DNA of 33,401 nucleotides. Origin: Cyclobacteriaceae bacterium (GTDB lineage: Bacteria; Bacteroidota; Bacteroidia; Cytophagales; Cyclobacteriaceae). Position numbers and translations under genes: made by a program. The number at the start of each line of letters is the position of its first letter. Position 1 is the first letter of the stretch. Where the stretch lies: contig JAHEGY010000046.1 in assembly GCA_024644875.1 (NCBI GenBank), forward strand, positions 1 through 33,401. Direction: 5' to 3'. Shown here piece by piece: positions 26,877 to 33,401 of the stretch. A model generated the notes under the pieces. That model saw nothing but the letters and a program-made list of their open reading frames with translations. It was not told where the DNA came from and made no database searches.

Positions 26877-29366
26877 ATGATGTTCAAGAAGGCGAAATAC
26901 AACAGAATTCTTCTTGCATTAATTGTTTTATTGTCGGTCATAACTGTTCAGAGCACATTAAGCCAGATAGTTAAAAAAGAAATTAATGCTATAAGGATTT
27001 CAGAACCTCCTAAGATTGATGGTTTACTGGATGAGACCGCCTGGGAGAATGTACCGGAAGCAACAGATTTTCTTCAATACGAACCCTTTAATGACAGGCC
27101 GGCAACCTTTCCTACCATAGTTAAATTTACTTATGATGATAATGCGATCTATATAGGTGCTTATATGTATGATCCTAATCCGGACAGTATATTAACGGAA
27201 TTGGGCATTAGAGACTCTGATTCGCGTATAAATGCTGACAACTTTAGCATAGATATCAATCCCTATAATGATGGCGTCAATGGTTTTACGTTCAAGGTTT
27301 CAGCCTCCGGTGTACAAACTGATGTTAACCGGTCCGGCACGGGAAGAAGATCACCCGGATCAAGTACCAGGGGGGATATTAATTGGGATGCGGTATGGGA
27401 CAGCGATGTTCAAATTGTAGAGGATGGATGGATTGTTGAAATGGAGATCCCCTATTCAGCGCTTCGATTCCCGGATAAAGAGGTTCAGACATGGGGGATA
27501 AACTATTGGCGAGATTTAAGAAGGTATACGGAGACCTCAAGCTGGAATTTTGCTGACAGGCAAGTAAGAAATCAGATGAATTATCTGGGCATAATTAAAG
27601 GAATTGAAGGTGTTAAACCTCCGCTTCGGTTAGCCCTTTATCCGTATATCTCCGGCTATATTGAGAAAAGTTCTTCACAGGATTCCTGGGGAAAGACCCT
27701 ACGCGGGGGAATGGATCTAAAATGGGGAATTACGGAAAGTTTTACTATGGATGTTACATTAATACCCGATTTCGGTCAGGTAAGATCGGATGAGAAAATC
27801 TTAAACCTTACACCCTTTGAAGTACGATATGAAGAAAGAAGGCAGTTTTTCACCGAGGGAACAGAGCTATTCCAGCGGGCCAATTTATTTTACTCCAGAA
27901 GAATCGGATCAGAACCGGTGGGATATGAAGATGTGGAGGATCTACTTGAAGAAGGGGAAGTAATTACCGAAAATCCCACAAAAACAAAAATGATCAATGC
28001 TACTAAGATCTCAGGCAGAACAAATAAAGGCCTTGGAATTGGATTCCTGAATGCCATGACCTTGAAAAGTGAAGCCATTGTTCAAAATGCTGAAACGGGA
28101 GAAGAACACAGTATAATGACCCAACCCTTTACGAATTATAATATACTGGTATTTGATCAGAGCCTCCCCAACAATTCATACGTTAGTCTGATCAATACCA
28201 ATACCTATATGAAAGATGCAGGATATATTGCTAACGTTACTGGTTCTGAGTTCAATATCAATGATAAAAGTAACCTTTATGGGGTAAGGGGGGAAATAGC
28301 TGTGAGTCAACAATACATAAGAGATCTTGACGATAATTTTGGCCATAAATATGAGATTAGTGCCGGAAAATTCGGCGGTGAGATCCGATATCGCTTAAGC
28401 CGGGAAGTGGTTAGTGACAAATATGATCAGAATGATCTTGGCTACCTGAGACGAAATAATGAGATCGAAAACCAGGTTACTTTTGATTATGTAAATATAA
28501 AACCGACTGGCATTTTGTTATCTTATGGAACAGGATTGAATGTTGATTACAACCAACTGTATAATCCCAGGAAATTTACGGGCTTAAATATTGGCCTGGA
28601 TGCAAGGGCAGAATTTGTAAATCGATTCGATATCTTCATAAAAGGAGAATATACTCCAATGGGAATGAAAGATTATTATGAGCCCAGGGTTGAAGGAAGG
28701 TATTTCTCCATCGACAGGGCTTTTGAAATGTTTTCAAGATTCTCAACCGATAGCAGAAAGATGATTGCACTCAGGGGGGGATTCAGATATCAGAAAATAT
28801 TTTCACCGTACGATCAAAAGACCTATAGTATTGAGGCTATCCCTCGGTTCAGGGTCAATGATAAATTTACCTACTCTTTGGGTGTTGAACATCAACAAAG
28901 GATCAATGATATAGGATATATCACAGATAATGGACCTGACTCGATTTATTTTGGGAAAAGGAACTCTCCTACCTGGATTGGGACCATAAATGCCAGCTAC
29001 ATTTTTACAAATACAATTTCACTTGGATTTGACCTGAGACATTATTGGTCCAGGGTAGATTATGATGGATCATATTATTTTCTAAATGAAGACGGAACAC
29101 TGTCTTTATTGGAGAATGACCTTGGTGAAGCAGATCTAAGTTATAATGCATTTACTATTGACATGGTATTTAGATGGAACTTTGCACCTGGTTCATGGAT
29201 GGTGGCAGTCTGGAAAAACATTGTTGATGCTGAAGGTGATCTTGTAAACAATTATTTCAGGAACATAGACTATATGTTCAGTAATAATCAGGTCAACTCA
29301 TTTTCATTGAAGTTTTTATATTACCTTGATTACCAGAATATCCACAAAGTGTTCCAAAAGAAATAA
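26877..29366 (+). CDS. DUF5916 outer-membrane protein with CBM9-like N domain
   Basis: After a signal peptide (residues 1-30) comes a carbohydrate-binding CBM9-like domain (about 35-240: PPKIDGLLDETAWENVPEA, DDNAIYIGAYMYD, WIVEMEIPYSALRF) and then the DUF5916 region (240-829), rich in alternating aromatic strands and probably an outer-membrane barrel. I know the domain pair from Bacteroidota but no proven function. The N domain's DGxLDExxW motif suggests glycan contact. It may be co-transcribed with the mannanase, 63 bases on. Confidence 0.88.
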   Translation: MMFKKAKYNRILLALIVLLSVITVQSTLSQIVKKEINAIRISEPPKIDGLLDETAWENVPEATDFLQYEPFNDRPATFPTIVKFTYDDNAIYIGAYMYDPNPDSILTELGIRDSDSRINADNFSIDINPYNDGVNGFTFKVSASGVQTDVNRSGTGRRSPGSSTRGDINWDAVWDSDVQIVEDGWIVEMEIPYSALRFPDKEVQTWGINYWRDLRRYTETSSWNFADRQVRNQMNYLGIIKGIEGVKPPLRLALYPYISGYIEKSSSQDSWGKTLRGGMDLKWGITESFTMDVTLIPDFGQVRSDEKILNLTPFEVRYEERRQFFTEGTELFQRANLFYSRRIGSEPVGYEDVEDLLEEGEVITENPTKTKMINATKISGRTNKGLGIGFLNAMTLKSEAIVQNAETGEEHSIMTQPFTNYNILVFDQSLPNNSYVSLINTNTYMKDAGYIANVTGSEFNINDKSNLYGVRGEIAVSQQYIRDLDDNFGHKYEISAGKFGGEIRYRLSREVVSDKYDQNDLGYLRRNNEIENQVTFDYVNIKPTGILLSYGTGLNVDYNQLYNPRKFTGLNIGLDARAEFVNRFDIFIKGEYTPMGMKDYYEPRVEGRYFSIDRAFEMFSRFSTDSRKMIALRGGFRYQKIFSPYDQKTYSIEAIPRFRVNDKFTYSLGVEHQQRINDIGYITDNGPDSIYFGKRNSPTWIGTINASYIFTNTISLGFDLRHYWSRVDYDGSYYFLNEDGTLSLLENDLGEADLSYNAFTIDMVFRWNFAPGSWMVAVWKNIVDAEGDLVNNYFRNIDYMFSNNQVNSFSLKFLYYLDYQNIHKVFQKK

Positions 29367-29429
29367 AAATATTCTTACTAGAATGGATGTACCATAAAGA
29401 TCTTTTATACGGTTAAAAAACAAAAAAAA

Positions 29430-30482
29430 ATGAAGAGATACCATACTACATGCATCGCTTACACTGCATTTATTTTTTTATTTTCCACTTCCATTATTCT
29501 GGCCCAAAAACCGGTTAATCCTGAAGCCTCGGATGAAGCCATTAAACTTCTTGAATACATTTATGATATTTCAGGCAAGCAGATTATTACAGGACAACAT
29601 TGTGCCCCATTGATTGGCTCCACCAGGTTACCCGTAGCACATCGCAGATTCGGGAAATATCCTGCTTTATTCGGACAGGATTTTGGATTCAGTTATCCGG
29701 GATACTGGGATGGGATTAATTTCAGGCAACAAATCGTGGACGAAGCGATAAGAAGGCATAATGAAGGCTTCATTATATCCCTGATGTGGCATGCTGTACC
29801 GCCTACCCAGGATGAGCCGGTTACTTTCCGGGAATCCATACAGGGAGATCTGAGTGATGAAGAATGGCAAGACCTGATTACCCCGGGTACATTGGTCAAC
29901 GAAAGATGGAAATCCCAGGTCGATGTTATTGCATGGTTCCTCAAACAACTACAGTATGCCAAAGTTGCGGTACTTTGGCGGCCATACCATGAAATGAATG
30001 GCGGCTGGTTCTGGTGGGGAAAAAAAGATGGGGATAATGGTTATAAAAAATTATGGCATATGATGTACGACCGTCTGGTCAACTTTCATGCATTGAACAA
30101 CCTGATCTGGGTTTACAATACCAATGAATTCAAGGATGGTGTTGATCCGCATGCCATGTATTATCCGGGTGATAATGTAGTGGATATTATAGCTACCGAT
30201 GTGTACACCGAAGGATTTAATATGGAAAACTATGAACAGATGCTCGAACTTGCCGGAAGCAAACCCATAGCCCTGGGTGAGGTTGGACAGGTTCCGGGAC
30301 CGGACATAATCAAAGAACAACCCGGTTGGGCCTGGTTTATGCAATGGGGTGATCCCGGTGGGTTTGGTGCAGGATTCCGGTCCGCTTATGATGTATATAA
30401 CTCGGAGACAGCAATAACCCTGGAGGAATTGCCCTGGGTGGACATGAAAGATCCAGGCGTACATTATCCAATTTTGAAATAG
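29430..30482 (+). CDS. GH26 beta-mannanase, secreted
   Basis: Endo-1,4-beta-mannanase-type enzyme. The first 25 residues are a signal peptide (cut likely after ILA). The single GH26 domain has TGQH (54-57), the acid/base Glu188 in WRPYHEMNGGWFWWG and the nucleophile Glu284 in IALGEVG, with ISLMWHAVPP between. At 350 residues it is a bare catalytic domain without binding modules. GH51 follows 29 bases later, indicating joint use on decorated mannan or mixed hemicellulose. GH26 also holds lichenases and xylanases, so mannan is the likely but not certain substrate. Confidence 0.92.
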   Translation: MKRYHTTCIAYTAFIFLFSTSIILAQKPVNPEASDEAIKLLEYIYDISGKQIITGQHCAPLIGSTRLPVAHRRFGKYPALFGQDFGFSYPGYWDGINFRQQIVDEAIRRHNEGFIISLMWHAVPPTQDEPVTFRESIQGDLSDEEWQDLITPGTLVNERWKSQVDVIAWFLKQLQYAKVAVLWRPYHEMNGGWFWWGKKDGDNGYKKLWHMMYDRLVNFHALNNLIWVYNTNEFKDGVDPHAMYYPGDNVVDIIATDVYTEGFNMENYEQMLELAGSKPIALGEVGQVPGPDIIKEQPGWAWFMQWGDPGGFGAGFRSAYDVYNSETAITLEELPWVDMKDPGVHYPILK

Positions 30483-30511
30483 ATCTTATTACTAAAGAAG
30501 CTAGTACCAAA

Positions 30512-30622
30512 ATGATTCCAAGATCATTTATTTTAAGATCACTGACATTTATCCAAATAAACAGTACACCAATGACTCCCAGATCTACATTCATAAGATC
30601 CCTGACAATCATCCTGATTTCC
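30512..30622 (+). repeat. Imperfect 60-bp tandem duplication at the start of the GH51 gene
   Basis: The bases from ATG 30512 (encoding MIPRSFILRSLTFIQI) align with those from ATG 30572 (MTPRSTFIRSLTIILI) at an exact 60-base offset, roughly seven of ten bases identical. Each copy carries its own ATG. Confidence 0.6.
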
Positions 30623-32536
30623 TTTTTAGTATTATCAACATGCACAACTCCTCAGGATGAGACGGCACTGAAGGTAAATATTGACATTCTAAAAAGAGGG
30701 GCACCCATAGAAAAATATATTTACGGGCAGTTCATAGAACACCTTGGAAAATGCATTTATGGTGGGATCTGGGCTGAAATGATTGAAGACCGAAAATTTT
30801 ATTATCCTGTTACCTGGGACTTTGATCCTTTTGGCAGTGATAATGATCCCCATTGGAATACTGGCCCATACCCTTATTTGAAAGCTTCTCCCTGGCAGGT
30901 CATTGGAACCGAAGAAACTATTTCGATGGACACGATCAATCCCTTTACCGGGGTACACACACCAGTTATATCTTCTTCAGATGGATCGGGTAAATTTGGG
31001 ATAAGACAGGGAGGGCTTGGTCTTTTAAAAGATAAATCTTATCAGGGCCGGATTATATTGGCCGGGGATGAATCGATCCTTCCGGTTAATATTCAACTCT
31101 TGTCAAGAGCCAATGAATTGATTAAAATTACTGTAAATGAGATAAGCAGCGACTACACAAGCTACCCGATATCCTTCAATTCCACATTTGATTGTGACAG
31201 CACTGTTCTTGAAATATTCAGTGAGGGTCAGGGAAAATTCCGCATTGGGACAATTTCATTAATGCCTTCAGACAATATCAAGGGCTGGCGTAAGGATGTA
31301 GTGGATCTTATGCAGGAATTGAATGCCCCGGTCTATCGATGGCCGGGCGGTAATTTTGTTAGCGGTTATAACTGGAAGGATGGTATAGGCGATCGGGACA
31401 GGCGTCCTCCACGTAAGAACCCGGCCTGGAAAGGAGTGGAACATAATGATGTGGGTATCCATGAGTATATGGACTTGATGGAAATTCTGGATACTGAGCC
31501 ATTTATAGCGGTCAATACAGGATTAGGTACTGTGGAAGAGGTGGCTGAAGAAATTGAATATTGTAATGGTGGTCCTGAGACATCTATGGGTAAACTCAGA
31601 GCTCAAAATGGACGAGAAGAACCTTATAAAGTTAAATGGTGGGCCGTGGGTAATGAGATGTATGGCGATTGGCAGTTAGGCCATATGCCTTTATCTGAAT
31701 ACGTTAAAAAACATAATGCCATGGCAGAGGCTATCTGGGATAAGGATCCGGATGCAAAATTGATCGCGGTAGGGGCTGTCGGAGAATGGAGTGAGACCAT
31801 GCTTGGCGAATCATCCGAACACATGGATCTGTTGAGCGAGCATATTTACGTCCAGGAACTGGATAATGTGCAAAAACATGCACTTCAGCTGAAAGAAAGT
31901 ATCCGCAGGGTTGCCGATGCACATAGAAAATACAGAAAAGAACTCATAAGCCTTTCAGATAAGAACATTCGAATTGCATTGGATGAATGGAATTACTGGT
32001 ATGGTGACTATATATACGGGGAACTTGGAGTGCGGTATCACCATAAAGATGCGTTGGGAGTGGCGATCGGATTACATGAATTTTTCAGGAACAGCGATAT
32101 TTATTTCATGGCCAACTATGCACAAACAGTAAATGTTATTGGATGTATAAAAACCACGAATACCAAATCAGGATTCGCTGCAACAGGTCTTCCATTAAAA
32201 CTTTATCGAAATCATTTCGGAACAATCCCTGTTTTCATCGATGAAGAATATGATGATCTTGACATAGTAGCCTCCCTTGATCCCAATATGAATAAGATCA
32301 CCGTTTCCATAGTTAATATTGCCCAGGATAATAAGTCCATCAGCCTGGATTTCGGCACTACTTCAATCCGGCCTGATGGGAGACAATGGTTGATCCATAA
32401 CAGTGATCCTGAAGCGTACAACATGCCTGGTGATGAACCCAATATCAGGATTGAGGAGGCTAATATCAGCTTGACAGAACGTACATTATCCATTCCAGGA
32501 TATTCGATCCTTGTTATAGAGGCTGAAATAGAATAA
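30512..32536 (+). CDS. GH51 alpha-L-arabinofuranosidase, probable lipoprotein
   Basis: A GH51 enzyme that removes alpha-L-arabinofuranosyl groups from hemicellulose. The catalytic pair is Glu382 (WWAVGNEMYGDW, acid/base) and Glu492 (IALDEWNYWYG, nucleophile); RWPGGNFVSGYNW and the C-terminal beta-sandwich (about 590-674) are also kept. The first 20 residues are a near-copy of the next ones (see repeat at 30512), so the real start may be ATG 30572, giving a normal lipoprotein signal ending LVLSTC. The lipobox Thr before Cys is slightly atypical. Some GH51 members act on glucans instead. Confidence 0.9.
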   Translation: MIPRSFILRSLTFIQINSTPMTPRSTFIRSLTIILISFLVLSTCTTPQDETALKVNIDILKRGAPIEKYIYGQFIEHLGKCIYGGIWAEMIEDRKFYYPVTWDFDPFGSDNDPHWNTGPYPYLKASPWQVIGTEETISMDTINPFTGVHTPVISSSDGSGKFGIRQGGLGLLKDKSYQGRIILAGDESILPVNIQLLSRANELIKITVNEISSDYTSYPISFNSTFDCDSTVLEIFSEGQGKFRIGTISLMPSDNIKGWRKDVVDLMQELNAPVYRWPGGNFVSGYNWKDGIGDRDRRPPRKNPAWKGVEHNDVGIHEYMDLMEILDTEPFIAVNTGLGTVEEVAEEIEYCNGGPETSMGKLRAQNGREEPYKVKWWAVGNEMYGDWQLGHMPLSEYVKKHNAMAEAIWDKDPDAKLIAVGAVGEWSETMLGESSEHMDLLSEHIYVQELDNVQKHALQLKESIRRVADAHRKYRKELISLSDKNIRIALDEWNYWYGDYIYGELGVRYHHKDALGVAIGLHEFFRNSDIYFMANYAQTVNVIGCIKTTNTKSGFAATGLPLKLYRNHFGTIPVFIDEEYDDLDIVASLDPNMNKITVSIVNIAQDNKSISLDFGTTSIRPDGRQWLIHNSDPEAYNMPGDEPNIRIEEANISLTERTLSIPGYSILVIEAEIE

Positions 32537-32537
32537 T

Positions 32538-32562
32538 GATCCTTCATAATCCCTCAAGGATC
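32538..32562. terminator. Weak hairpin between convergent GH51 and GH3 genes
   Basis: GATCCTT and AAGGATC form a 7-bp stem around an 11-base loop, right after the GH51 stop. No T-run follows, so terminator function is doubtful. Confidence 0.3.
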
Positions 32563-32602
32563 TATGACAGGAAATTGTACATTAGATTCCTAAATCCCGC
32601 AA

Positions 32603-33401
32603 TTAATTTTCAGTTTTATATTTTCTGCTTCTTTCATCCCGGATAATTCCACTCCAGTTCAATCCGAATGCAAAATCATATGAATTTCCATCACTGTCCA
32701 CATGAACTTCCATATCGAATGGAACATCTTCCATCTGTTTCTCTACCGTAGCCATATTGGCCGGCATCTGAAGAGGCAATAATCCCGAAGGTTCTACCTT
32801 GCCTGAGATTACATCAAGCACAGCCTGGTCCTGTACATTGAAGTTAATGAGCAATCCCTGGATTGATTTTTCAAATTCATTGACCACAGTTGGATTGGAC
32901 ATTTTAAGGATAACGATCACCGGTTTGCCATTCATGGCTTTAACTGTTTCGAGTACCAGGTCAAGATCAGATGAATTTCTGACCTCTACCGTTTTATCCT
33001 TGTACGTCCTGTTTAAAACATCCTGTTCCCTGGGATCCCCGGCCAGGCTTGTTTCCCTTGCTTCGGTGGCAGTATAGCTCCCATACTGGAGGCTTACAGG
33101 GAAAAATCCATTCCCTCCCTTTTCAACATCCCCGGCATTATATCCTGCAGTACGGCCATTTTGAGGATTGACAATCACCACGATGGCTACATCTGCATTG
33201 CCAGGATTATCCGTTATGTCAAAATATTTTGAGGCCAGTTCAGGGTTGATGGGTGCTTCATGGCGTTCCGGTGTTTCTCTTCCGAAGAAATTTCTTGAAG
33301 CAGGGATGTATCTTTCAGGGATATATACCCTGGTATCCATTTTTAAGGGAAGAATATTATCTGAATTCTTCAACAATACCAGGGATTTAAGCTGGGCCTG
33401 G
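32603..33401 (-). CDS. GH3 family glycosidase, C-terminal part (start outside window)
   Basis: The frame is open to the right edge; the visible 266 residues start QAQLKSLVLLKNSDNILPLK, which is the hallmark opening of the GH3 C-terminal (alpha/beta sandwich) domain, followed by NADVAIVVIVNPQNG, KPVIVILKMSNP and the late SGLLPLQMPAN block. The N-terminal TIM barrel with the nucleophile Asp lies beyond the window. Likely a beta-glucosidase or beta-xylosidase. The usual C-terminal fibronectin-like domain is absent: the protein ends with YDFAFGLNWSG plus 13 residues. It converges on the GH26/GH51 genes. Confidence 0.85.
   Translation of the reverse strand, partial: QAQLKSLVLLKNSDNILPLKMDTRVYIPERYIPASRNFFGRETPERHEAPINPELASKYFDITDNPGNADVAIVVIVNPQNGRTAGYNAGDVEKGGNGFFPVSLQYGSYTATEARETSLAGDPREQDVLNRTYKDKTVEVRNSSDLDLVLETVKAMNGKPVIVILKMSNPTVVNEFEKSIQGLLINFNVQDQAVLDVISGKVEPSGLLPLQMPANMATVEKQMEDVPFDMEVHVDSDGNSYDFAFGLNWSGIIRDERSRKYKTEN

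Overview
The window looks like a chromosomal piece of a Bacteroidota genome, probably Bacteroidales/Marinilabiliales-like. The reasons are the acpP-fabF-rnc block flanked by pyruvate kinase and an IPExxxVDY-type protein, the two-part promoter pattern (TTTG ... TAnnTTTG) before several genes, scarce Shine-Dalgarno sites, the DUF5916 and D15-like outer-membrane proteins, and polysaccharide-degrading enzymes. Base composition is AT-rich by eye. I saw no rRNA, tRNA, CRISPR array, insertion sequence or prophage gene.

Left end (1-2600): fragments and small unknown proteins. These are the 3' part of an unrecognised gene, a secreted 209-aa protein, a 78-aa protein and a secreted 111-aa protein. The last has a near-perfect sigma-54 (-24/-12) promoter. 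Strong hairpins end the first gene and separate the 111-aa gene from the next operon.

2642-10140 (minus strand): a cellobiose-use pair (SSS sodium symporter, then GH94 phosphorylase); an ammonium pair (amtB, then a PII protein lacking both uridylylation tyrosines); and miaA.

10215-17589 (plus strand): a tightly packed operon. It holds a very large hybrid histidine kinase (several PAS domains, GAF, HisKA, HATPase, REC, Hpt), a stand-alone receiver, a conserved 92-aa protein, a PhnP-like metallo-beta-lactamase-fold hydrolase and an NFACT (RqcH-like) protein. Adjacent reading frames overlap or nearly touch. No DNA-binding output protein is encoded with the phosphorelay.

17702-26750: housekeeping. 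The IPExxxVDY-type gene and pyk run leftward. acpP, fabF, rnc, nadE, lgt and a single-POTRA outer-membrane barrel gene run rightward from a shared divergent promoter region. Several of these genes start with GTG or TTG. A degenerate 10-11 bp repeat lies just before, and runs into, the barrel gene.

26877-33401: exported glycan-related proteins. They are a DUF5916/CBM9-like outer-membrane protein, a GH26 beta-mannanase, a GH51 arabinofuranosidase-type lipoprotein with a duplicated start segment, and, convergent to these, the C-terminal end of a GH3 glycosidase cut by the window edge. Together with the cellobiose pair these suggest breakdown of plant-type beta-mannan or arabinose-decorated hemicellulose and uptake of beta-glucan disaccharide. 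No SusC/SusD pair is visible.

I found no clear new defence or mobile system. The most unusual items are the sigma-54-driven small secreted protein, the output-less phosphorelay fused to a quality-control operon, the short-period repeat at 25191-25260, and the near-palindrome upstream of amtB.
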